Positions 1-7,901 are shown, counted from the first letter of the stretch. The stretch: 19,791 nucleotides of DNA from Planctomycetota bacterium (GCA_030614245.1 JAUWKK010000009.1:1-19791); one strand, 5' to 3'. Numbers and translations: made by a program. Notes: generated by a model from the letters alone, not told the origin.

Positions 1-47
1 CAGGCAGGCGCACAGCAAGCCGTCCACGAAAGATGAAGGAGTTGAGC

Positions 48-1067
48 ATGTTAAGAGCAAGACTTGTAATGATATTTGGGGGATTGATGATGGTTGGGAT
101 GTCTAGTGGGACGGGGAACCAGGCTTCTGCCGACCCGTTTGTGGTCTACGATGGCTATGATGGCCCCGGAAAGGGGAAGCATATCGTCTTCGTCGTTGGC
201 GATGACGAGTACCGCTCGGAAGACCTGATGCCGCAATTGGCGAAGATCCTGGCCGTACACCACGGATTCAAGTGTACGGTGCTGTTTGCTACCAACAAGG
301 GGACGGGCCAGATCGATCCCAGCACGCAGGATAACATCCCCGGCCTGGAGGTACTCGAGTCGGCGGATATGATGGCGATGTTCCTTCGCTTTCGCGACCT
401 CCCCGATGAGCAGATGAAGCACATAATGGATTACACCAACTCGGGCAGGCCGATAATGGGGCTTCGAACCTCCACGCACGCATTCAATTTCAGGAAGCAC
501 GGGAACGGCCCGTATGCCAAGTGGAGTTTCCGCGCTAAGGGAGAAACCAACGGCGGGTACGGCCGCCAGGTGTTCGGCGAGACATGGATCAACCATTATG
601 GACACCACGGGGGAGAAAGCACACGTGGAGTCATCGCCAAAGGAATGGAGAACCACCCCATCGTCAGGGGCTGTGAGGACATCTGGGGGCCATCCGACGT
701 GTACGGCATCACCACACTGCACGGAGACTGCAAGCCGCTGATCATGGGCCAGGTCCTGGTCGGAATGAACCCGAAAGATAAGCCGAACACAAAGAAGAAA
801 CCGATCCCTGTCGCCTGGACCAAGACATACACCGGCACAGAAGGAAAAGCCGCCAGGGTGTTCACGACCACAATGGGCCACGGGAGCGATCTCAAGAGCA
901 AAGGCTTCCGCCGCCTGCTTGTTAATGCCTGCTACTGGGGCATGGGTATGGAAGACAAGATCCCTGCCAGAAGCAACGTGGATTACGTCGGCAAATACAA
1001 TCCCAATCCAATCGGTGTGGGACGGTTTAAGAGGGGACTGAAGCCTGAAGATCACAAGATCAAATAA
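48..1067 (+). CDS. Secreted ThuA-like domain protein
   Basis: A 339-residue protein of the ThuA-like family, which has a class I glutamine amidotransferase-like fold and is linked to catabolism of trehalose and other (keto)sugars. The exact reaction is not known. The N-terminus (MLRARLVMIFGG, then a hydrophobic run to NQASA) looks like an export signal peptide. The mature part opens with the family strand VFVVGDDEYRSE followed by a 'MPQLAKIL' helix. It has a central GLRTSTHAF segment and ends with MGHGSDL and a 'RRLLVNACYWGMG' helix. The C-terminal tail 'NPIGVGRFKRG' is typical of planctomycete homologues, so the gene looks complete. An ATG at 33 is also in frame, but AAGGAG at 36-41 lies 6 nt before the ATG at 48, which makes 48 the better start. 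No promoter is visible because the gene begins at the window edge. Family call is confident; substrate is unknown. Confidence 0.85.
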   Translation: MLRARLVMIFGGLMMVGMSSGTGNQASADPFVVYDGYDGPGKGKHIVFVVGDDEYRSEDLMPQLAKILAVHHGFKCTVLFATNKGTGQIDPSTQDNIPGLEVLESADMMAMFLRFRDLPDEQMKHIMDYTNSGRPIMGLRTSTHAFNFRKHGNGPYAKWSFRAKGETNGGYGRQVFGETWINHYGHHGGESTRGVIAKGMENHPIVRGCEDIWGPSDVYGITTLHGDCKPLIMGQVLVGMNPKDKPNTKKKPIPVAWTKTYTGTEGKAARVFTTTMGHGSDLKSKGFRRLLVNACYWGMGMEDKIPARSNVDYVGKYNPNPIGVGRFKRGLKPEDHKIK

Positions 1068-1404
1068 TGCGGACGGTATCGTTTCTTCCGCCATTTCAGG
1101 AAGCTGCACGACGATGCAGTCGACGGCCGCCTGGGCGAGATCCGCATGGCGCGCGCCCGGGCACATTTCAACTGCTCGTCGCACGTGATAGATCAGATCA
1201 TCTGGACAATGGGGCTGCCCGAGTGGGTGAGTGGAATCGGCGACCCGAAAGAAGATGGCGCATGGCAGCGCATGATTCGCATGAAATGGGCAAACGGCGT
1301 CATAGGCCAACTGGATGGGACGAATCTCTGGGGGTTCGATGACCATCCTTTGCGGATGATGATCGTCGGTGACAAGGGATATGCCGAGCCCCGAGGACGT
1401 GGCA
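1068..1404 (+). pseudogene. Remnant of a Gfo/Idh/MocA oxidoreductase (C-terminal part)
   Basis: Directly after the ThuA-like stop codon, the same frame reads about 112 residues that resemble the C-terminal domain of a Gfo/Idh/MocA-type oxidoreductase. It begins GRYRFFRHFRKLHDDAV and DGRLGEIRMARARAHF. It continues with SSHVIDQIIWTMGLPEWV, the HxxDxxxW pattern of the family, then MKWANGVIGQLDGTNLWGF and LRMMIVGDKGYAEP. There is no NAD-binding Rossmann half and no credible start; a TAATG overlap at 1065-1069 gives a different, meaningless frame. After about 1404 the similarity stops, although the frame stays open to 1607 and runs antisense over dprA. This is best read as a truncated, non-functional copy. 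Sugar oxidoreductases of this family often sit beside ThuA genes in these bacteria, so an intact gene probably once followed ThuA here. Confidence 0.65.
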
Positions 1405-1462
1405 GTGGCTGCGAGTTGACGTCATCACCCTGTTCGGCGTCCCTGCACTGCCCCGCCGACAT

Positions 1463-2440
1463 TCACCAGTCAAATTGCATCTGCGTGATGAGAGCCGGAT
1501 CGAGATCACCGGCGGCCAGGCGGTCGATATCGGCGAAACAGGAGATGGGGATACCGCCTCGGGCCTGGATGATGGCATTGCCGGCAGCGGTCTGGGGCGG
1601 CTTGTGATATCTGATCACATAGACAGGCACGCCGATGGAGCGGGCGATGCCGACGGTGTGCATCGTTCCGCCGGTTTCGCCGCTCTCGATCACAAGCAGG
1701 CTGCGGCTGAGCGCGGCAGTTAAGCGGTTGCGGGCGAGCGCGTGGCTGCGATGCCAATCGTCGTCCGGCGGGGCCTCGGCCATCAGCACTCCGTGGAGCA
1801 GCAATTGGGGCCTCGGTGGGAAGCCCTTGCGCGGCTTGAACTTCCTGATCCCCATCGGCAATGCGAAGATCGTCCGGCCACCCACGTCCAGCGAACCCAG
1901 ATGAGCCGATTCGTCGATACCCTGCGCGTATCCGCTCACGATCGTGCAGCCAAGCCCGGCGAGGCGGCGCGCGCATTCGCGGCCTATGTCATAACTGCGC
2001 CGCGAGGGATGCGTGACGCCGATTATGCCGATGCTGTTTTCGTCGAGCGTGCGGTATTGGCCTGCGAGGTAGATTACCGGTGGCGGATTGGGTGCGTGGA
2101 GCAGCAAGCGCGGATAATCGGGGTGCCCTTGAGGCACGATCTGAATGCCCTCGGCGGTGAGTCTCTCGACATAACCGGCGAATTTGTCGAGGTGGCGGCC
2201 GGCCCGCGCTATCCGCCGGGCGATTGATGGTGTGATGGAAGCGACCGGTGCGAGCTCGCCCGGCGGTATCCTGGTGAGAATGCGGCCGGGTGAGCCGAAT
2301 TCTTTCAACAGGGCGGCCACACCGGCAGGCCCGAGGCCCGGGATGCAATTCAGCGCCACCCAGTGAGCAAGGTCGTCTCCAGCAGTATCATCAGGCAAGG
2401 CAGCCCCCGTCGGTGATCGGCGGCACTGATCACACGGCAA
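1463..2440 (-). CDS. dprA: Divergent DprA/Smf DNA-processing protein
   Basis: A 325-residue DprA/Smf-family protein. Family members bind single-stranded DNA and load RecA during natural transformation. Residues 25-65 form a helix-hairpin-helix-like segment (NCIPGLGPAGVAALLKEFG). The Rossmann core follows: GIIGVTHPSRRSYDIG, then TIVSGYAQGIDESAH (usual form SGxARGID). Next come an ALPMG loop, ARNRLTAALSRSLLVIE, and SGETGGTMHTVGIA. Several positions are non-standard: GV replaces the usual GS(R) after the first strand, and SEYPPG is replaced by AEAPPDD. No C-terminal winged-helix domain is present. The frame opens with TTG at 2440, overlapping the last codons of the upstream ATPase gene (stop at 2430-2432). 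A TTG at 2398 is an alternative start, so the exact N-terminus is uncertain. The overlap implies translational coupling with the ATPase. It is the last gene of a three-gene operon. Confidence 0.82.
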   Translation of the reverse strand: MPCDQCRRSPTGAALPDDTAGDDLAHWVALNCIPGLGPAGVAALLKEFGSPGRILTRIPPGELAPVASITPSIARRIARAGRHLDKFAGYVERLTAEGIQIVPQGHPDYPRLLLHAPNPPPVIYLAGQYRTLDENSIGIIGVTHPSRRSYDIGRECARRLAGLGCTIVSGYAQGIDESAHLGSLDVGGRTIFALPMGIRKFKPRKGFPPRPQLLLHGVLMAEAPPDDDWHRSHALARNRLTAALSRSLLVIESGETGGTMHTVGIARSIGVPVYVIRYHKPPQTAAGNAIIQARGGIPISCFADIDRLAAGDLDPALITQMQFDW

Positions 2441-5375
2441 TGTCCACGTGATTCACCGCAATACCGGCTTCCCGCCATTTCTGTTCGCACTCGGCCTCGC
2501 GTGGATCGTGAGTGAAGAGAATCACCTGCCGGCCACCTGCGGCGACCCGTTCCAGTATATCCATCCCCAGTGCGAGGCGATCGGGGTCGAAGTTGCTGAA
2601 TGGATCGTCGAGGATAAGCGGGAGGGCTGTGTGCCGGCTGAGCTTCTCGCAGGCGGCGAGACGAAGCGCGAAGTAGAGCTGGTCGGCCGTGCCGCGGCTG
2701 AGGTGGTTCGGCTCGATGTCGCTGTGATCGCTGTCGCTGACGAATACCCTCGGCCACGATTCCGCGAGCTTGACGGTGTGGTAGCGGCCGTTCGTCATCG
2801 CCGAGAACTGCCTGGTGGTGGCTTTCTCGAGCGGCGGCAGATATTCGGCATGGTGCGCGCTCTTGACCTCTCTCAGGATGCCGACAGCCAATCGTGCGGC
2901 CTCGACGACTTCATCGCCGCGTTGGATTTCCCTCTCGATGAACTCCTTCTCGCCCTCGAGTTCAGCGGGGCTCGGTCCGGGGCGTTCGGTCAGCGCCTTG
3001 AGCCTGCCGTCCACCTGGTTCCGCTCGGCCCGTAGTGCCTCGAGTTCCTCGGTCAGGTTCTCATAATCAGTCTGCCACTGCTCGGCCTGCTCGGTGGTCG
3101 GCTCGAATCCGGCGAAGTTCTCGTCCAGGCGGCCCGACAGCTCGGCGAGCGTCGTGTTCCTGATTTCCCGCTCGTCGCTCAGTTCCGCCAATGTCTTGTT
3201 GCCAAGCATCGTATCGAGGCGTGCTCTGGCCTCCTTTCGCTTGATGATCAGGCCCTTGAGCGCCTCGGCCTGGCGGGTCAGGTCCGCCTGATCCACGCAA
3301 TCGGTTCTTTCGAGCAGCTCGTTCTGCTGGCCTTCGATCCTGGCTACGTCGGCTTCAAGCTGCTTCCGTTCGTCTGAGAGCTGCTTGATCTTGCCGTATG
3401 CCTCGTCTATCAGGCCGACGGCGTCTCTAGTGGCCGGAGCCCCGAAGATGGTCAGTATTCTATCCAGGAGGCCTTTCCGCACGCCCGAGAGCTTGCGCAG
3501 CTCGCTGCAGCACTCGCGGAGCCGATTCAGATCGTCGCAGCCGAAACGTGCCGCGAGCAGGCGGGCCTCCTCGAGCATCGCCTTGTGGCGGGCCCCGACT
3601 CTGCCGCGCGCATCGCGGCATCGCTCGATGTCTTCGGTCAGTCGGGCCTTTTCGAGATGGGCGTCGCGGTCCTCCATCAGCGCGGCTTCGACTTCGCCTT
3701 CTGGCACGCCGATCGTGCCCGCGAACTGCAAGACGGACACCTCGGCCTGCCCGTGCATATCCCTCGTCGAGATGACCGACTCGGCCAGCCGCTGGTAAAC
3801 CTTCTGCCACTCGCGCAGCTTCATTCGGCCGACTATCCTGTCGGCCACCGCCGCCACCACGATCACTATACCCAAGATGAGAACGGGTAGCGACGCCGGC
3901 CAAGACAGGATCATTGCCGCGATTCCAGCCGACAGGACGGCCAGGCCGACCACCAGTCCGACCAGCCAGCGCTTGCGCTCGACAGGCTCCCGGCTCGAGT
4001 GATCGGCAAGCTCGCGTTCTGCGGCGTTCAACTGGCCCTGGGCTTCGTTGCGGCGCGAGAGCCGTTCGTGCCATTCATCGAGCGCGGCCCCCGCATCTTC
4101 CATGTCGGGATGCTTCTGCAGAATCTTGTCCAGCGTCTCCATGTGAGCGGACATATCGCCGATACGCTCATCTTCCTTGCGCTTCTCGGCCTCGACATCG
4201 CGTATCTTTTCGGTGATCTCCCGGCGGATCTCGTCGACTTCGTCGAGGCTTTCCTGGGCGACGGGGCCGTAACTGTCGATCTTGTCCTCGACTTCCTGGA
4301 GTTCCTTGCGTGTTTCGATGGCGTGTTCGAGCTTGACATTCTCGGCGTCGAGTTCCTTGCGGCACTGCTCGGCCCGGCTGCCGGCGCGCCAGTGCTTTCC
4401 ATCGAGATCGCGCTGGCGCGTGAGCAGTTGCTCGGGGTCCATGTCGCCTATCGGCCCCATGGCGTTGCGCTGCTCGTCGAGCTGTGATAGTTCGGCCTGG
4501 GCCTTGTGTATCTGCTCGATTCGGCGGTTGACGCCGCCGAAATCGACGCGTGCGCGCTGGAGCTTCTCCTCGGTCTCATTCCGCCGGCGGGCCTTGTCCT
4601 TGAGGTTCTGCACGCGCAGCAGTTCCTTGTCCTTGATGGGGACTTCATGGTCGAGCAAATCGAGCCGTGAGGCCAGTGCCAGGCGTTCGCGTTCGTCTTC
4701 TCTGGCCTGCTTGAGCTGCTCGACCAGTTCGGACAGGCGCGTTTCGAGGCGGTCGAGGCGGCCTGGGGTCTCGCGCTCGTCTTTCTGCCGAAACGCCTTG
4801 CGGAAGTTCTGGTCGATGAACTCGATAGCTTTGTCAGGGCTGACGTGCGCTTCGCCGGTGAAGACTTCCTCGATGTTCTCGCCTATCCTCCTGAGGCCCT
4901 CATCCTTTGTCCTCTTGTCTGTTTCGGCGATCATCGCCATGTCGGTCTGGCTGACCGAGATAGTCCGACTGAAGACGTAGGCGCTGTTTATGCCCATCTG
5001 CTCGGCGATCAGGGGTGCAACGTTCTTGCTCGCTTCGCTCACCAGGCGCCACTTTTCTTCGGGGGCATCGCGGCCCAGCAGCGTTACCTTGCTCGAACTG
5101 ATGTCGCGGCGGAGCAGGAACTCGCTGCCGTTGACATCGTACTCGAGTTCCAGGCGGCATTGGCCCGTCGGATTCCACGAGCGGGCCTCGTCGCGAGTTG
5201 CCAGCAGCCCGGCGCTCTTGTCCCTGATGCCGTACAGCGCCGTTATGATAGCCTGCTGAATGGTGCTCTTGCCGGCCTCGTTCGGCCCAAGGAAGAGATT
5301 GATCGACGGGCCGAAGTCGAATTCGGCGTCGGTGAATTTCTTGAAGCCGGTCAGCTTGATGCGGCGCAGGATCAT
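2430..5375 (-). CDS. SbcC/YhaN-like coiled-coil ATPase with central membrane hairpin
   Basis: A 981-residue SMC/Rad50-type ATPase, the likely partner of the metallophosphoesterase encoded just upstream. Walker A is GPNEAGKS at residues 30-37. The ABC-type signature LSRGTADQLYFALRLA, Walker B LPLILDDPFSNFD and the H-loop LFTHDP lie in the last 120 residues, so the two half-ATPase lobes flank long charged coiled coils. At about residues 470-517, almost exactly mid-protein, there are two hydrophobic segments (WLVGLVVGLAVLSAGIAAMI and LPVLILGIVIVVAAVA) separated by a short turn. No CxxC zinc hook is present. This arrangement matches Bacillus YhaN (paired with YhaO) better than SbcC. The ATG at 5375 has AGGAAG about 9 nt upstream. 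An in-frame start at 5435 lies inside the upstream gene and is less likely. It is separated from the upstream gene's stop by 11 nt and overlaps dprA downstream. Expected role: membrane-tethered DNA end processing or repair; this is inference. Confidence 0.88.
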   Translation of the reverse strand: MILRRIKLTGFKKFTDAEFDFGPSINLFLGPNEAGKSTIQQAIITALYGIRDKSAGLLATRDEARSWNPTGQCRLELEYDVNGSEFLLRRDISSSKVTLLGRDAPEEKWRLVSEASKNVAPLIAEQMGINSAYVFSRTISVSQTDMAMIAETDKRTKDEGLRRIGENIEEVFTGEAHVSPDKAIEFIDQNFRKAFRQKDERETPGRLDRLETRLSELVEQLKQAREDERERLALASRLDLLDHEVPIKDKELLRVQNLKDKARRRNETEEKLQRARVDFGGVNRRIEQIHKAQAELSQLDEQRNAMGPIGDMDPEQLLTRQRDLDGKHWRAGSRAEQCRKELDAENVKLEHAIETRKELQEVEDKIDSYGPVAQESLDEVDEIRREITEKIRDVEAEKRKEDERIGDMSAHMETLDKILQKHPDMEDAGAALDEWHERLSRRNEAQGQLNAAERELADHSSREPVERKRWLVGLVVGLAVLSAGIAAMILSWPASLPVLILGIVIVVAAVADRIVGRMKLREWQKVYQRLAESVISTRDMHGQAEVSVLQFAGTIGVPEGEVEAALMEDRDAHLEKARLTEDIERCRDARGRVGARHKAMLEEARLLAARFGCDDLNRLRECCSELRKLSGVRKGLLDRILTIFGAPATRDAVGLIDEAYGKIKQLSDERKQLEADVARIEGQQNELLERTDCVDQADLTRQAEALKGLIIKRKEARARLDTMLGNKTLAELSDEREIRNTTLAELSGRLDENFAGFEPTTEQAEQWQTDYENLTEELEALRAERNQVDGRLKALTERPGPSPAELEGEKEFIEREIQRGDEVVEAARLAVGILREVKSAHHAEYLPPLEKATTRQFSAMTNGRYHTVKLAESWPRVFVSDSDHSDIEPNHLSRGTADQLYFALRLAACEKLSRHTALPLILDDPFSNFDPDRLALGMDILERVAAGGRQVILFTHDPREAECEQKWREAGIAVNHVDIAV

Positions 5376-5386
5376 GTACTGACTTC

Positions 5387-6505
5387 CTATGCGGAAAGAA
5401 ACGCCACAGTGCCAAGTTCGAGCACCCGGCGCCACTTGGGCTTGTCTTCCTCGGGTGCATCGACGAGTTTCTGCTCGATGGCATCGCGAAACTTGACGAA
5501 GAAAACGTTATCCTCGGGTATCTCGCCTATTTGATTGAATTCGACGGTCACGTCGATATGGGCGCACATCCCCTGGAGCTTTTCTTTAAGCTCATTGGCG
5601 GCGACGGCGGTCTCGGCGCAGGGCATCCCGCCCAGTTCCACCAGCACGTAGTCATCCCTGGCGAGATCATCCGCCACCAGGCGTTCGAGGGATTCGGGTG
5701 ACTGATTGGTGCAGTCGATGCGCAGCCTTCTATGCCGGCCCCGGGCAACTTTGCGCTGCTCGACGGCAACGTTGCCGTCCTCGGCAATCGAGCCGACTAT
5801 GACGCACCCGGCATCCTCGCATCCGGTGCCGAAAGCGATCGCCTCGGGTGTGCCGGGATAGAAGGCCGTCGGCCCGTCCAGCGGCGTTGCATCGCGGATA
5901 CCGTGGAAATGTCCGAGAGCCACGTAATCCACCGGCAGCTTGGCCAGGTCATCCGACGAGAACGGATGATATTCCACATCGCATTCGTCGCGGCCGAAGT
6001 TCAGCCACGTGCCATGCAACAGCAGGATCGACCTGTCCGTCTCGATGTTCAACTCAAGATCACGGAGCAGGTTGACCGACGACTTAGTCGGATCGGCCGG
6101 CAGCGCCGCTATGGTCAGCTCGAGGATGGCCACTATGTGCTTGTGCAGTCCGGGCTTCTTGAAGACCGCCTCCGCCGGGGGTTCGGAGCGATCCCACCAG
6201 CTACCGGGCTGGTACTGATCGTGATTGCCGGGGATGATGAACGTGCGGACGCCGTTGTCTTTCAGCCGGCGAAGCTGCGAGTTGAAGAATGAGAGCTCTC
6301 GCAGGGGCGGGGTGGCCGCATCGAAACTGTCGCCCGCTATCAGGAAGACATCAGCCGGCAACGCATCATCCAGGGCAATATCGACAGCAGCAGCGAAAGC
6401 ATCGAGCTGACACTGCCGCCTGGCGTCGGCTACCTGCCGGGGCAGCATCGAGAACTTCGCCCCGAGGTGCAGGTCGGCGCAGTGAACAAAGCGGATCGTG
6501 GACAT
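5387..6505 (-). CDS. SbcD/YhaO-like metallophosphoesterase (DNA exonuclease subunit)
   Basis: A 372-residue calcineurin-like phosphoesterase of the Mre11/SbcD/YhaO type. All metal-ligand motifs are visible: DLH at residues 11-13 (CADLHLG), GDSFD at 58-62, GNHD at 93-96, LLLHG near 170 and GHFH near 206. Conservation of these ligands suggests an active Mn-dependent nuclease. The gene begins the operon, with the ATPase starting 11 nt after its stop, so the two products probably form an Mre11-Rad50-like complex. The ATG at 6505 is preceded by GGAG 6 nt upstream. A TTG at 6520 in the same frame would fall essentially at the predicted transcription start, so it is rejected. The C-terminal part (VEFNQIGEIPED and the following 40 residues) is the variable capping domain used for partner contact in relatives. 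Confidence 0.87.
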   Translation of the reverse strand: MSTIRFVHCADLHLGAKFSMLPRQVADARRQCQLDAFAAAVDIALDDALPADVFLIAGDSFDAATPPLRELSFFNSQLRRLKDNGVRTFIIPGNHDQYQPGSWWDRSEPPAEAVFKKPGLHKHIVAILELTIAALPADPTKSSVNLLRDLELNIETDRSILLLHGTWLNFGRDECDVEYHPFSSDDLAKLPVDYVALGHFHGIRDATPLDGPTAFYPGTPEAIAFGTGCEDAGCVIVGSIAEDGNVAVEQRKVARGRHRRLRIDCTNQSPESLERLVADDLARDDYVLVELGGMPCAETAVAANELKEKLQGMCAHIDVTVEFNQIGEIPEDNVFFVKFRDAIEQKLVDAPEEDKPKWRRVLELGTVAFLSA

Positions 6506-6528
6506 CTCGTGCTCCGTCAACGGCGGGT

Positions 6529-6557
6529 ATTATATGACGCCGGCCCGGGGGAGTCAA
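6529..6557 (-). promoter_or_regulatory. Sigma-70 promoter of the nuclease-ATPase-dprA operon
   Basis: On the minus strand TTGACT (6557-6552) and TATAAT (6534-6529) are separated by 17 bp, a near-consensus housekeeping promoter. The predicted start near 6522 gives a leader of about 17 nt before the ATG at 6505. No other credible promoter was seen between here and dprA, so all three genes are probably co-transcribed. Confidence 0.72.
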
Positions 6558-6577
6558 ATCCGGGATTCCAAGAGACC

Positions 6578-6620
6578 TCAGGCTTCAGGAAGAAAGAGTG
6601 AATCCGTACCTGAAGCCTGA
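6578..6620. repeat. Perfect 12-bp inverted repeat with CCTGAAG heptads
   Basis: TCAGGCTTCAGG (6578-6589) is exactly inverted as CCTGAAGCCTGA (6609-6620) around a 19-nt loop. The right arm starts a CCTGAAG heptad that is then repeated. It lies between the 3' end of the Gfo/Idh gene and the promoter of the nuclease operon. On the minus strand it lies just after the oxidoreductase stop but is not followed by a T-run, so it is at best an atypical terminator. It more likely belongs to the short-period intergenic repeats of this genome. Confidence 0.7.
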
Positions 6621-6627
6621 AGCCTTT

Positions 6628-7803
6628 TTACAGCCTGACGTACTTCGAGTTATTCCTGGCGCTCTTGACGGCGGCCGCGATGAACTTCATGTGCTTAACA
6701 CCATCTTCAACGTTGGCGTACTTGCTGCCATCGCAGTTGAACTTCTTGCCGGCGTTATACTTGCGGACGTCGGCCTCGAAACTGCGATGCAGGCGGGCGT
6801 AGGCATCGTGGAAGGCTTCCACGTGGCCCGCCGGGATCGTCGGCTCATCGGCGACCCAGCTTGGCAACTTCTTCAGGAACGAATCGGTGCCGCCCACCGC
6901 CCCGCGCCAGTAATCGCGGTCCGGCTCGCCCGGCAGGCAGATGGTGACCCTCTCGGCGTCTTCCTGGCGCCAGATGAGGCTGCCCTGGGAGCAGTTGACC
7001 TCGATGCCGAGGTCGTTCTTGCGGCCAATGGCGATCTGGGTGGCTCTGACGAGCGCCCGTCCGCCGTTCGACAGTTTGCAGTATGTCGTGAAGTGATCGT
7101 CGAGCTGGCGGCCCGTCAGGAATGTCTCGACCATTCCTCGAACGTGCGTGACCTCGAGCCCTGTGACGAAGCGGAGCTGCATGAACGCGTGCGAGCCGAT
7201 GTCGCCGCCGCAGCAGCTTGCCCCGGCCCGCTTAGGATCGGTTCGCCAGGACGCCTGCATCTGGCCTTCCTCTTCCAGCCGCGTCGCCAGCCAGCCCTGC
7301 AGATAGTACGCATCCACCCAGCGAACTTCGCCGAGCTTGCCGCTCGTTATGATCCAGCGGGAGAACCAGCTCGACCAGTGGCCGATGTACGTGTGGGCCA
7401 CGCCGAACGGAACCTTGCACTTCTTGACGGCCTTGGCGAGATCCACCGCCTGGTCCACGGTGACGGTCAGCGGCTTCTCGCAGAAGACCGGGATGCCGGC
7501 CCCGATGCACTTCATCGCGGGATCGTAGTGAACGAAGTTGGGCGTAACGATCACAGCATAGTCGATCCTCTCGCCGATGGGCAGCCTGGCCTGGTCCTCG
7601 ATCATATCATCGTAACTCGGGTAGCCCTTGAGTTTGTAGGGCCATTTCCTCGCTTCGGACATCGCAACCTTGGGATCGGTATGCAATGCACCGCACACCA
7701 CGCGGCGGGTGCCGTCGAAATGAATCGCCTTCTGGTGGGGGTTCACGATGAAAGCACCGCCACCGCCTCCTATCAAACCAACCTTGAGCACTCTTTTCGA
7801 CAT
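6628..7803 (-). CDS. Gfo/Idh/MocA-family NAD(P)-dependent oxidoreductase
   Basis: A 391-residue cytoplasmic oxidoreductase. The N-terminal Rossmann domain has VGLIGGGGGAF (residues 8-18) as dinucleotide-binding loop. YAVIVTPNFVHYD (82-94) is followed by the family-defining EKP at 109-111 (VFCEKPLTV). The C-terminal alpha/beta domain contains GKLGEVRWVDAYYLQGW and GGDIGSHAF (199-207), whose Asp201 and His205 correspond to the usual catalytic pair. Family members oxidise or reduce sugars, inositols or sugar derivatives; the substrate cannot be told from sequence. No signal peptide is present. GGAGGA lies 8 nt before the ATG. The gene appears monocistronic, with its own strong promoter, and has full family length. 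Similar genes accompany ThuA and DUF1080 proteins in planctomycetes, which suggests a role in carbohydrate catabolism. Confidence 0.9.
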   Translation of the reverse strand: MSKRVLKVGLIGGGGGAFIVNPHQKAIHFDGTRRVVCGALHTDPKVAMSEARKWPYKLKGYPSYDDMIEDQARLPIGERIDYAVIVTPNFVHYDPAMKCIGAGIPVFCEKPLTVTVDQAVDLAKAVKKCKVPFGVAHTYIGHWSSWFSRWIITSGKLGEVRWVDAYYLQGWLATRLEEEGQMQASWRTDPKRAGASCCGGDIGSHAFMQLRFVTGLEVTHVRGMVETFLTGRQLDDHFTTYCKLSNGGRALVRATQIAIGRKNDLGIEVNCSQGSLIWRQEDAERVTICLPGEPDRDYWRGAVGGTDSFLKKLPSWVADEPTIPAGHVEAFHDAYARLHRSFEADVRKYNAGKKFNCDGSKYANVEDGVKHMKFIAAAVKSARNNSKYVRL

Positions 7804-7873
7804 TCCATATTTCCTCCGTAATCAGGCCAATGAACGAAACGCTCGCGCACGTGTAATCCACGTAACGGCGCCA

Positions 7874-7901
7874 ATTGTAGCCACTCAAACTGACTTGTCA
7901 A
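7874..7901 (-). promoter_or_regulatory. Sigma-70 promoter of the Gfo/Idh/MocA gene
   Basis: Minus-strand TTGACA (7901-7896) and TACAAT (7879-7874) are separated by 16 bp. Transcription would begin near 7867, leaving a leader of roughly 64 nt before the ATG at 7803. The -35 box is perfect and the -10 box differs at one base. Confidence 0.7.

Noticed and set aside
51..1346. 431-codon open frame on the minus strand
   Set aside because: It lies antisense to the ThuA-like gene and the oxidoreductase remnant, shows no domain, and has biased composition typical of a GC-rich shadow frame.
1475..1723. Continuation of the oxidoreductase remnant beyond 1460
   Set aside because: The frames here run antisense to the dprA coding region and lose family-like residues after about 1404.
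5376..5435. Upstream start for the ATPase at 5435
   Set aside because: It would overlap the 3' end of the nuclease gene, adds residues unlike the family, and the ATG at 5375 has a good ribosome-binding site and begins the conserved MILRRIKLTGF.
6578..6630. Rho-independent terminator (12-bp stem followed by TTTTT on the + strand)
   Set aside because: No plus-strand transcript is expected here, and the T-run is inside the 3' end of the minus-strand gene. On the minus strand no T-run follows the stem.
6598..7821. 407-codon open frame on the plus strand
   Set aside because: Exact antisense of the well-supported Gfo/Idh/MocA gene; no recognisable motif.
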